Origin: an uncultured Sutterella sp.
Lineage (GTDB): Bacteria > Pseudomonadota > Gammaproteobacteria > Burkholderiales > Burkholderiaceae_F
NCBI GenBank assembly: GCA_900770335.1
Contig: CAAGKD010000094.1
Coordinates: 62,001-126,000 of the forward strand
Length of the DNA: 64,000 nucleotides
Reading direction: 5' to 3'
Under the pieces are notes generated by a model, which saw only the letters and a program-made list of their open reading frames with translations, was not told the DNA's origin and made no database searches. Each line of letters begins with the position of its first letter. Positions within the stretch are counted from its first letter, which is position 1. The position numbers and the translations under genes are program-made. Positions 56,951-64,000 of the stretch are shown here, one piece after another.

Positions 56951-59551
56951 ATGGCGCAGACCCTGGTCATCGCAGAAAAGCCGTCCGTCGCTGGCGACAT
57001 CGCCCGCGCTCTCGGCGGCTTCAAGAAAGACGGCGACTTCTGGACGAACGAAGACAAGGGCATGATCATCGGATCGGCCGTCGGCCATCTGCTTGAGATC
57101 AAGGCTCCCGAGGAGTACGACGTCAAGCGAGGCCGCTGGTCGTTCGCCAACCTGCCCGTCATCCCTCCCTACTTCGACCTTCAGCCGATCAAGAAGTCCG
57201 AGGGCAAGTTCACGAGCCTCGCCAAGAAGATCCGCAGCCGGGCGGTGACGGACCTCATCAACGCATGCGATGCGGGGCGCGAGGGCGAGCTCATCTTCCG
57301 CTACATCGTTCAGGCCACGGGGACGAAGAAGCCCATCCGCAGGCTCTGGTTGCAGTCCATGACGAAGGCCTCCATCCAGAAGGCCTTCGAGGCGCTGCGC
57401 ACGGACGAGGAGATGAAGCCTCTCGAGGCCGCGGCGCGCAGCCGCTCCGAGGCGGACTGGCTTGTCGGCATCAACGGAACGCGCGCGCTCACGGCCTTCA
57501 ACTCCAAGGACGGCGGGTTCTTCCTTACGACGGTCGGCCGCGTGCAGACGCCGACCCTTGCGATCATTGTCGCCCGCGAGGAGGAGATCAACCACTTCAA
57601 GCCCCGCGCCTACTGGGAGGTGCACGCCACCTTCTCGGCGGCCCAGGGCGAGTACGAGGGCGTTCGGATCGATCCGGACTTCTCAAAGCCCAAGGGCGCG
57701 CCCGCAGAGCTTCGCGCGGACCGCATCTGGGATGAGGCTGAGGCTGCGGCCATCGCCGAGAAGTGCCGCGGCAAGAAAGGCGTCGTCTCCGAGACGAGCC
57801 GCAAGTCGACGTCGCTTTCGCCCGCGCTCTTTGACCTCACGTCCCTGCAGCGCGAGGCGAACGGCCGCTTCGGCTTCCCCGCGAAGATGACGCTCGCGAT
57901 CGCCCAGCGCCTCTACGAGCGCCACAAGGTTCTCACCTATCCGCGAACCGACGCCCGGGCGCTTCCGGACGACTACGCGCCCACGGTGAAGGAGACGCTC
58001 GCCCATCTGCAGAAGATGGAGGCCTACGACGGCTTCGCCGCGAGCGTGCTCACCCAGGGCTGGGTCAATCCGCACGACAAGCGCGTCTTCGACAACTCCA
58101 AGATCAGCGACCACTTCGCCATCATCCCGACCGGTGAGATCCCCAAGGGTCTCGAGGAGACCGAGGAGAAGATCTACGACCTCGTCGTGCGCCGCTTCAT
58201 CTCCGTCTTCTATCCCGCGGCCGAGTTCAACGTGACGACCCGCAGGACTCTCGTTGAGGGCGAGGTCTTCCAGACCGAGGGCAAGGTGCTCGTCAAGCCG
58301 GGCTGGCTTGAGGTCGCGGGCCGCGCGACGCGCACGCAGAGCGACCTCACCCCCGTCACGCCCGGCGAGACCGTCGCCGTGAGCGAGGTGGAGTCCCGGG
58401 GCGACAGGACGCGTCCGCCCGTCCGCTTCACCGATGCGACGCTGCTCTCCGCAATGGAGTCCGCCGGCAAGCGCATCGAGGCCGACGAGCTGCGCGACGC
58501 GATGGCCGAAAAGGGCCTCGGCACGCCGGCCACGCGCGCCCAGACGATCGAAGGCCTGATCGAGCAGAAGTACATCCGCCGCGACGAGCGCTCGCTCGTT
58601 CCGAACGCCAAGGCCTTCCAGCTCATGCAGCTCGTGCGCGGCCTGAGCATCGACGAGCTCACGCAGCCCCGGCTCACGGCCGAGTGGGAGTACAAGCTCG
58701 CCCAGATCGAGCGCGGCCAGGGCTCGCGCGAGGATTTCATGAAGGAGATCCGCGGCATGACCGAGACGATGGTCGCGTCCGCGAAGCAGTATGAGGGCGA
58801 CAGCGTTCCGATCGTCAATCCGATCCACTTCCGCAACCGGTGCCCGGCCTGCGGCGGCGAAATCGTCGAGAACTATCGGCGCTTCGCCTGCACGAATCCG
58901 CAGTGCTACTTCTCGCTGCCCAAGCACCCCGCGGGCCGTGCCTTCGAGGCCGACGAGGTCGAGGAGCTTCTCGCCAACCACGAGATCGGACCGCTCTCGG
59001 GCTTCGTGAGCCGCAGGGGCTTTCCCTTTGAGAGCGCGCTCAAGCTCGAGCGCGCGGAGGACACGGGCGAGTGGGGCCTGCGCTTCGTCTTCGAGGAGCG
59101 TCCCGAGACCGATCCCGAGGAGACCGCGAGCGCCGAGGCCGTGGGGAGCTGCCCGATCTGCCGCGGCCGCGTGCTCGATCTGAGCGAGCAGTACGCCTGC
59201 GAGCATGCCGTGGGTGATCCGAGGACGTGCACCTTCCGCGTCGGCAAGACCATCCTGCAGCGTCCGATCTCCCGCGAGGAGATCGCGGTGCTGCTCGCCG
59301 AGGGCCGCACGCCGCTCCTTGACGGCTTCATCTCCAAGCGCACGAACCGTCCCTTCAAGGCGTTCCTCGTCTGGGAGCCGAAGAAGAAGAGCGTGGGCTT
59401 CGAGTTCGAAAAGCGCGAGAAGGCGGAGAAGGCCGCGAAGAGCGAGGCCTCCGCCGCTGAGGCTCCGGCCGGGGCCGCCGAGGAGGCGCCGAAGAAGCCC
59501 GCGCGCAGGACGACGGCCCGCCACAAGCGTGCCGAGAGCGCTGAAGGCTGA
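56951..59551 (+). CDS. topB: DNA topoisomerase III
   Basis: Type IA topoisomerase, 866 residues. The TOPRIM domain starts LVIAEKPSVAGDIARALGG and has DAGREGELIFRY (about 107-118). The active-site Tyr330 lies in LTYPRTDARALP. Two C-terminal zinc-ribbon-like Cys clusters follow (CPACGG with CTNPQC; CPICRG with CEHAVGDPRTC), then a basic Ala/Lys-rich tail. It lies 148 bases after dprA. The smg (DUF494) gene usually between them is absent. Confidence 0.95.
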   Translation: MAQTLVIAEKPSVAGDIARALGGFKKDGDFWTNEDKGMIIGSAVGHLLEIKAPEEYDVKRGRWSFANLPVIPPYFDLQPIKKSEGKFTSLAKKIRSRAVTDLINACDAGREGELIFRYIVQATGTKKPIRRLWLQSMTKASIQKAFEALRTDEEMKPLEAAARSRSEADWLVGINGTRALTAFNSKDGGFFLTTVGRVQTPTLAIIVAREEEINHFKPRAYWEVHATFSAAQGEYEGVRIDPDFSKPKGAPAELRADRIWDEAEAAAIAEKCRGKKGVVSETSRKSTSLSPALFDLTSLQREANGRFGFPAKMTLAIAQRLYERHKVLTYPRTDARALPDDYAPTVKETLAHLQKMEAYDGFAASVLTQGWVNPHDKRVFDNSKISDHFAIIPTGEIPKGLEETEEKIYDLVVRRFISVFYPAAEFNVTTRRTLVEGEVFQTEGKVLVKPGWLEVAGRATRTQSDLTPVTPGETVAVSEVESRGDRTRPPVRFTDATLLSAMESAGKRIEADELRDAMAEKGLGTPATRAQTIEGLIEQKYIRRDERSLVPNAKAFQLMQLVRGLSIDELTQPRLTAEWEYKLAQIERGQGSREDFMKEIRGMTETMVASAKQYEGDSVPIVNPIHFRNRCPACGGEIVENYRRFACTNPQCYFSLPKHPAGRAFEADEVEELLANHEIGPLSGFVSRRGFPFESALKLERAEDTGEWGLRFVFEERPETDPEETASAEAVGSCPICRGRVLDLSEQYACEHAVGDPRTCTFRVGKTILQRPISREEIAVLLAEGRTPLLDGFISKRTNRPFKAFLVWEPKKKSVGFEFEKREKAEKAAKSEASAAEAPAGAAEEAPKKPARRTTARHKRAESAEG

Positions 59552-59591
59552 TCGCCGCGGCTCCGGTTCCCTTGGCCGGACCGGAAAGAAG

Positions 59592-59629
59592 AATCCCGCG
59601 CAGCTTTCTTGAGAAGCGCGGGATTTTTT
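59592..59629. terminator. Rho-independent terminator after topB, possibly bidirectional
   Basis: Perfect ten-base arms (AATCCCGCGC at 59592-59601, GCGCGGGATT at 59616-59625), a 14-base loop and six Ts in a row on the plus strand. On the minus strand the hairpin is followed by a T-rich run (CTTCTTTC), so it may also end the convergent CorC/HlyC gene. Confidence 0.88.
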
Positions 59630-59657
59630 CGTCTGGAGGCCTCGCCCGTGCGGACGG

Positions 59658-61016
59658 TCAGGCCTTCGCCGCGGGGCGGGCCGCAGGCTGCGGGAGGGCT
59701 GCGAGGGCGGACTTCTCCGGGCCGCTCTTCTTCACGCCGCGGGTGATGAGCACTTGGTCGATCTTGTTGTGGTCGACGTCCATCACCTCGAACGTGTAGC
59801 CCGCGCAGACGACCTTGTCGGTGCGCTTGGGGATCTTGCGCAGCATGTACATCATGAATCCTGCGACCGTCTCGTAGGCGGAATCCTCGGGGAGCTCGTC
59901 GATGTCGAGGGCGTGCTCGAGGTCGTCGATCGGCGTCGCGCCGTCGACGAGCCAGGTGTCGTCGTCGCGCTGGATGATCTGCGCGTCGTCCTCGTTCGTG
60001 ACGAGGTCGCCCATCACCGTGGCCATGACGTCGTTGATCGTGATGATGCCGACGACGAGGGCGTACTCGTTGATGATGACGGCGAAGTCCGTGTGCGTGC
60101 GCTGGAAGACGTCGAGGACCTCGGAGAGCGTGAGCGAGTCGGGGATGAACTGGACGCCCTGGAGGAGCTCGGAGTCGCGGAAGGAGATCGGCTGCTCCTC
60201 GAGCACGCGCCGCAGCAGGTGTTTGGAGTCGACGAAGCCGACGACGTGGTCGAGGTCCTTGTCGCAGACGAGGAACCGGTTGAAGGGCACGGTGGCGATC
60301 TTCGCGCGGATGCTCTCGTCGGTCTCGTCGAGCGTGAAGAAGACGACGCTCTCCCGGGCCGTCATCGCCGACGGAACAAGGCGGCTTTCGAGCTCGAAGA
60401 CGTTCTGGATGACCGTCTCCTCCTCGGGGGCGATGACGCCGGCGGCGGCGCCTGCGCCGACGCTCGCGAGGATGTCCTCGGAGGTGATCGTCTCCTGACG
60501 CTTCGTGGGCATGCCGAGCGAGCGGATGCACGCGTCCGAGAGCCGCTCGAGGATGTAGACGAGCGGACGGAGGATCTTGATGATGATGTTCATCGGGCGG
60601 ACGACGAACATGGCGACCGCTTCGGGGCGGGCGATGGCGAGGCGCTTGGGCAGCAGGTCCGCGAAGATCACGAACAGCATCGTCGCGATGATGAACGAGA
60701 TGACGAAGGCGAGATGCTCAAGGTCGTGGCCGGGCAGAAGCTTCTCGAAGACCCAGGCGAAGAAGGGCGAGAAGGCCGCGTCGCCGATGACGCCGCCGAG
60801 CAGCGCCGTCGCGTTGACCATGATCTGGATGGCTGAGAAGAACTGCCCCGGATGGGACTGCAGGTCAAGCACGAGCGCTGCGCGCCGGTCCCCGTCGTCC
60901 GCAAGCGCCTGGAGGCGGGTCTTGGACGCGGAGGCAAGCGAGATTTCGGAGGAGGAGAAGAAGGCGCTGACCAGAATGAGGAACAGCAGCGCGGCGACCT
61001 GCGGCATTGAATTCAT
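59658..61016 (-). CDS. HlyC/CorC family (CNNM-CBS) transporter-like protein
   Basis: A 452-residue protein with an N-terminal DUF21/CNNM membrane domain of about four helices (1-150), two CBS domains (about 205-330) and a C-terminal CorC_HlyC domain (about 345-430). The family is linked to Mg2+ or Co2+ efflux, although older names call it hemolysin. A palindrome lies in its upstream region. It is divergent from aapJ. Confidence 0.9.
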   Translation of the reverse strand: MNSMPQVAALLFLILVSAFFSSSEISLASASKTRLQALADDGDRRAALVLDLQSHPGQFFSAIQIMVNATALLGGVIGDAAFSPFFAWVFEKLLPGHDLEHLAFVISFIIATMLFVIFADLLPKRLAIARPEAVAMFVVRPMNIIIKILRPLVYILERLSDACIRSLGMPTKRQETITSEDILASVGAGAAAGVIAPEEETVIQNVFELESRLVPSAMTARESVVFFTLDETDESIRAKIATVPFNRFLVCDKDLDHVVGFVDSKHLLRRVLEEQPISFRDSELLQGVQFIPDSLTLSEVLDVFQRTHTDFAVIINEYALVVGIITINDVMATVMGDLVTNEDDAQIIQRDDDTWLVDGATPIDDLEHALDIDELPEDSAYETVAGFMMYMLRKIPKRTDKVVCAGYTFEVMDVDHNKIDQVLITRGVKKSGPEKSALAALPQPAARPAAKA

Positions 61017-61159
61017 ACGGGAAGGAGATTCCTGGCGAGCGTTCCGAAGTCTCCCCGTCCGCAGGGGCGCGGACGAGGCGGCCCGCTTCGGGAGAGCCGC
61101 GCTCCGGCGGGGACTCCGGCGGAGGGAAACGGCGCCGAGTTAGACATAGATCAAGAGAT

Positions 61160-61177
61160 TTTAGCACGAATGCTAAA
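61160..61177. promoter_or_regulatory. Operator-like palindrome
   Basis: Perfect seven-base arms TTTAGCA (61160-61166) and TGCTAAA (61171-61177) around the spacer CGAA. It lies in the AT-rich core between the divergent CorC/HlyC and aapJ genes, the usual place for a repressor or activator site. A transcript hairpin is possible but the short A/T-rich arms favour a protein site. The binding protein is unknown. Confidence 0.45.
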
Positions 61178-61285
61178 GTAAGCGTTTGTTTTTTAGAGTT
61201 ATTTTTAAATCCTTAATGACGCGGGCCCGCGCGTGCCCCGTCCGGCAGCCATAATGGATCGTTCCGCGGGCGCCGCAGGCGCGCG

Positions 61286-61357
61286 CCTCTCCGCCGTGGA
61301 GGCGGGGAGGCCCCCTCCGGTCCGCCGGGATCTTCCGGGGGGCGTGCGCCCCCCGGA
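61286..61357 (+). promoter_or_regulatory. Structured leader of aapJ: two strong hairpins
   Basis: Hairpin one pairs CCTCTCCGCC (61286-61295) with GGCGGGGAGG (61301-61310), with one G-U pair. Hairpin two pairs TCCGGGGGGC (61334-61343) with GCCCCCCGGA (61348-61357) perfectly over a GTGC loop. They precede the aapJ Shine-Dalgarno (AGGAA near 61379) by about 20 bases. No T-run follows, so they may control mRNA stability or translation rather than terminate. Confidence 0.55.
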
Positions 61358-61392
61358 GCCGGATGCCCTCAATCAACAGGAAAGTGAAGAAA

Positions 61393-62415
61393 ATGAAGAT
61401 GAAGCTTCTTGCCGCGGCCGTCGCTCTCGCCGCCTCCGTCGCTGCCGTTCCCGCCCACGCCGGCGCCACGCTCGACAAGGTCAAGGCCCGCGATCAGCTC
61501 GTCTGCGGCGTCAATACCTCGGCTCCGGGCTTCTCGAGCGCCGACAGCCAGGGCCGCTGGCAGGGCCTTGACGTCAACACCTGCCGCGCCGTCGCGGCCG
61601 CCGTCCTCGGCGACGCCGACAAGGTGAAGTACGTTCCGCTTTCCTCGACGCAGCACATGGCCGCCCTCGCCTCGGGCGAGATCGACATGCTCGCGCGCAA
61701 CACGACTTGGACGATGACCCGCGACGCAAGCACGGGCAACGTCTTCGTCACGGTCTCCTACTACGACGGCCAGGGCTTCATGGTTCCGGCCTCGCTCGGC
61801 GTGAAGAGCGTCCGCGAGCTTGACGGCGCCACGGTCTGCGTGCAGACGGGCACCACGACGGAGAAGACCACCGCGGACTACTTCCACGCGAACAACATGC
61901 AGTACAAGACGGTCGTCTTCGACACGACCGAGGCCACGCAGAGCGCCTTCATCTCCGGGCGCTGCGACGTCTACACGACCGACATGTCCGATCTCGCCGG
62001 CGTGCGCCTGCTCGCCTCGGATCCCTCCAAGTTCGTCATCCTGCCCGAGACGATCTCCAAGGAGCCCCTCGGCCCGGCGGTCCGCCGCGGCGACTGGGAA
62101 TGGTTCGAGATCGTCCGCTGGTCGTTCATGGCCTTCCTCGGCGCCGAGGAGCTCGGCGTGACGCAGGCCAACGTCGACGACATGCGCAAGAGCTCGCGCG
62201 ATCCGAACGTGATGCGCCTCGTCGGATCGGGCGAGGACATGGGCCGCATGCTCGGCCTCGACAAGGACTGGTCCTACCGTATCATTAAGCAGGTCGGCAA
62301 CTACGGCGAGTCCTGGACAAAGTACTTCGGACCGACGACGCCGATCAATCTGCCTCGCGGCATGAACAAGCTCTGGACGGACGGCGGCCTCATGTACGCC
62401 ATGCCGATCCGCTGA
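61393..62415 (+). CDS. aapJ: Amino-acid ABC transporter substrate-binding protein (AapJ-like)
   Basis: Periplasmic receptor for the general L-amino-acid ABC transporter. The 340-residue protein has a signal peptide ending near residue 24 (PAHAGATL). The SBP_bac_3 domain begins LDKVKARDQLVCGV, with family stretches SADSQGRWQGLDVN and NPTW-like ARNTTWTMTRD. It ends MPIR. ATG 61393 is chosen, with AGGAA upstream. aapQ and aapM follow. Confidence 0.93.
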   Translation: MKMKLLAAAVALAASVAAVPAHAGATLDKVKARDQLVCGVNTSAPGFSSADSQGRWQGLDVNTCRAVAAAVLGDADKVKYVPLSSTQHMAALASGEIDMLARNTTWTMTRDASTGNVFVTVSYYDGQGFMVPASLGVKSVRELDGATVCVQTGTTTEKTTADYFHANNMQYKTVVFDTTEATQSAFISGRCDVYTTDMSDLAGVRLLASDPSKFVILPETISKEPLGPAVRRGDWEWFEIVRWSFMAFLGAEELGVTQANVDDMRKSSRDPNVMRLVGSGEDMGRMLGLDKDWSYRIIKQVGNYGESWTKYFGPTTPINLPRGMNKLWTDGGLMYAMPIR

Positions 62416-62505
62416 GCGGTGGAATTCCGGCGCGAGCTGGAATTCTGATCGGGAGGCTCCGGGCCGCATTGGTCGCCTGGGGCCTTTTCCTTTTCTTTGA
62501 ATCCT

Positions 62506-63681
62506 ATGTTTTCCCGAGACAGTTTCAGCATAGTGCCGGGCGACGAAGCCTGGCTCGCGCGCGAGAAGCTCCGCCGTCGGCGCGAGTTCACGCTTCAGGC
62601 GGCACTGATCCTCATCCTCGTGGCGGTCGTCGCGGCTCTCGCGGCGAACGTCGAGGCGAATCTCGCGGCCAAGAACATCCGCAGCGGCTTTCACTTCCTC
62701 ATGAACCGCGCGGGCTTCGAGATCAGCGACCAGCTCGTCGCCTACTCGAGCAACGATCCGCTCTGGAAGGCGTTCCTCACGGGCCTGCTCAACACTCTGC
62801 GCGTCTCGGCCTGCTCGATCGTCACGGCGACGGCGCTCGGCGTGATCGTCGGCCTCATGCGGCTCTCGCGAAATGCGATCGTGCGGTTCCTCGGCGCCGC
62901 GCACGTGGAGGCCTACCGAAACGTGCCGCTTCTCGTGCTCCTGCTCGCGCTCTATCTCGTCGTGACGGAGCTTCTTCCCGGAGTGCGCGCGGCCTGGCAT
63001 CTCGGAGACTGGGTGTTCCTCTCGAAGACCGGGCTGCTCTGCGCCGTGCCGAACATGACGGGCGCCTCGGCGATCGCCGCCGTCGGCGCGCTTGCGGCCG
63101 GCGCCCTGGCCGCCTGGGTCATCCGGCGGCGCGAGACCGCGCTCGTCGCGAATGGCCTCGGACTCGTCGTCTTTCTCGTCGCCTTCGTCGCGATCTGGGC
63201 CGCCTGCGGCGCCGCGGGCGGCTGGAATCATCCCGTCGCAACGCGCTTCTCGATGCGCGGCGGCGCGCAGCTCACGCCCGAGTTCCTCACGCTCTGGGTG
63301 GGGCTCACGCTCTACTCCTCGGCGATGATCGCCGAGATCGTCCGAGCGGGCGTGCAGTCCGTGCGGCCCGCCCAGTGGGACGCGGCCTACGCGCTCGGGT
63401 TCCGCACCCGCGAGACCGTGAGCTACGTGGTCTTCCCGCAGGCGATGCGGCTCATCATTCCGCCGCTCTCGAGCCAGTTCATGACGCTCACGAAGAACTC
63501 CTCGCTCGCCGTCATGGTGGGCTATCCGGATCTCGTCAACGTCGGCACGACCGTGATGAACGTCACCGGTCAGGCGCTTGAGGTGATCTGCCTCATCATG
63601 GGCGTCTACCTCACGGTCAACATCATCATCTCCGTCGTCATGAACCGGGTCAACGACCGGATCATGCGCGCGCCGCAATGA
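62506..63681 (+). CDS. aapQ: Amino-acid ABC transporter permease AapQ-like
   Basis: Inner-membrane permease, 391 residues. It has a cytoplasmic lead, about eight hydrophobic segments and the long periplasmic insertions typical of AapQ. The EAA-type loop AYALGFRTRETVSYVVFPQAM contacts the ATPase. The frame opens with a TTG at 62497. ATG 62506 is preferred, but neither start has a strong ribosome binding site. It follows aapJ and precedes aapM. Confidence 0.92.
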   Translation: MFSRDSFSIVPGDEAWLAREKLRRRREFTLQAALILILVAVVAALAANVEANLAAKNIRSGFHFLMNRAGFEISDQLVAYSSNDPLWKAFLTGLLNTLRVSACSIVTATALGVIVGLMRLSRNAIVRFLGAAHVEAYRNVPLLVLLLALYLVVTELLPGVRAAWHLGDWVFLSKTGLLCAVPNMTGASAIAAVGALAAGALAAWVIRRRETALVANGLGLVVFLVAFVAIWAACGAAGGWNHPVATRFSMRGGAQLTPEFLTLWVGLTLYSSAMIAEIVRAGVQSVRPAQWDAAYALGFRTRETVSYVVFPQAMRLIIPPLSSQFMTLTKNSSLAVMVGYPDLVNVGTTVMNVTGQALEVICLIMGVYLTVNIIISVVMNRVNDRIMRAPQ

Positions 63682-63692
63682 AGGAGGCCGGA

Positions 63693-64000
63693 ATGGCGGA
63701 AACATTGACAACGGGCACGCCGGGCAGCATCTGGGAGCGCGCGAGGAGAAGCTGCTTCTACTCTCCCGCGGCGAGCGTGGTCTCGGTCGCGCTCGGAGCG
63801 CTCATCGTCCTCATCGTCTGGACCGTTCTGCGCTGGGCCGTCTGGGACGCCGTCTGGACGGCCGACATCGAGGCCTGCCGCAGGGCCTCGGGCGCCTGCT
63901 GGGGGTTCGTCGCCGAAAAGTGGCGCCTCATCATCTTCGGGCGCTTCCCCTATGAGCTGCAGTGGCGGCCTGCGGTCGCGACCTTAGCGATCGTCGCGAT
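63693..64000 (+). CDS. aapM: Amino-acid ABC transporter permease AapM-like, N-terminal part
   Basis: Partial gene cut by the right edge. ATG 63693 has AAGGAGG five bases upstream, and an alternative ATG at 63678 overlaps the aapQ stop. The visible 102 or so codons give a short cytoplasmic start, a hydrophobic segment (about 28-50) and a region reading ACWGFVAEKWRLIIFGRFPY, which matches AapM. The ATPase gene aapP would be expected downstream. Confidence 0.88.
   Translation, partial: MAETLTTGTPGSIWERARRSCFYSPAASVVSVALGALIVLIVWTVLRWAVWDAVWTADIEACRRASGACWGFVAEKWRLIIFGRFPYELQWRPAVATLAIVA

Larger units (their letters stand above)
61017..61392. other. Divergent intergenic region upstream of aapJ
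   Basis: This 376-base gap holds no supported gene. Its left part is moderately GC rich. An AT-rich core (about 61143-61216) contains an operator-like palindrome (61160-61177). The right part (61217-61380) is GC rich and holds two strong hairpins before the aapJ Shine-Dalgarno. A 12-codon frame (61216-61254) could encode a leader peptide, but nothing shows it is used. No clear -35/-10 pair was found. Confidence 0.6.

Noticed and set aside
61216..61254. 12-codon frame as an attenuator leader peptide for aapJ
   Set aside because: There is no Shine-Dalgarno sequence, no run of regulatory codons, and no terminator with a T-run after it; kept only as a note.

Overview
The window looks like the replication-origin region of a high-GC betaproteobacterial chromosome (Burkholderiales). 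It carries the classical gene order mnmE-mnmG-rsmG-parA-parB-atpIBEF(H) on the minus strand and dnaA-dnaN-gyrB on the plus strand, with yidC-yidD-rnpA-rpmH between them. A MenA-type prenyltransferase, an AapJQM amino-acid transporter and an EI/HPr/EIIA phosphotransferase cluster without sugar permeases suggest a gut Sutterellaceae-like organism (Sutterella, Parasutterella and relatives). That placement is an inference from gene content, not from a database search. No tRNA, rRNA, CRISPR array, insertion sequence or prophage was recognised. Almost all the sequence is conserved chromosomal backbone.

Layout. 1-8.6 kb (minus): start of atpH, atpF, atpE, atpB, atpI, parB, parA, a MarC-family protein, rsmG, mnmG, mnmE. 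8.7-9.0 kb: an orphan small membrane protein. 9.1-11.8 kb (minus): yidC, yidD, rnpA, rpmH with a strong promoter. 11.8-17.6 kb (plus): a 0.6 kb intergenic region with a few DnaA boxes, then dnaA, dnaN, gyrB and a terminator. 17.6-20.5 kb (plus): a cytosolic 5'-nucleotidase, a 0.4 kb AT-rich DnaA-box cluster that is the best oriC candidate, a Crp-like regulator and a BON-domain lipoprotein. 20.5-23.0 kb (minus): menA, a DUF493 protein and a DacA-family protein that has lost its active-site motifs. 23.1-25.5 kb (plus): birA, coaX and a SPOR-like protein. 25.5-34.1 kb (minus): a HIT protein, a small conserved protein, an M20 peptidase and the elongasome operon mreB-mreC-mreD-mrdA-rodA-rlpA. 34.3-37.6 kb (plus): gatCAB. 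37.7-41.3 kb: pyrE (minus), then xth, rsuA and an AmpG-like permease (plus). 41.4-44.7 kb (minus): a UPF0149 protein and the PTS cluster. 44.8-54.2 kb: a DUF1840 protein (plus), then trkH, trkA, an NtrX-like regulator, an NtrY-like kinase, a DUF4390 protein, rsmB and fmt (minus). 54.3-59.6 kb: an alpha/beta hydrolase (plus), def (minus), a degenerate dprA and topB (plus). 59.7-61.0 kb: a CorC/HlyC-family protein (minus). 61.4 kb to the end: aapJ, aapQ and the start of aapM (plus), preceded by a structured leader.

The genes serve replication initiation and segregation (dnaA, dnaN, gyrB, parAB), the proton-driven ATP synthase, translation and RNA modification (mnmEG, rsmG, rsmB, fmt, def, gatCAB, rnpA, rpmH), and envelope growth (yidC, mreBCD, mrdA, rodA, rlpA).

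The observations most worth checking are these. First, a dense DnaA-box cluster with DnaA-trio-like repeats lies downstream of gyrB rather than beside dnaA. Second, a full-length PBP5 homologue lacks all three catalytic motifs. Third, DprA has lost its nucleotide/ssDNA-binding signatures. Fourth, the NtrX-like regulator lacks the AAA+ domain. Fifth, the aapJ leader has strong hairpins and an operator-like palindrome. No clearly novel multi-gene system was found.
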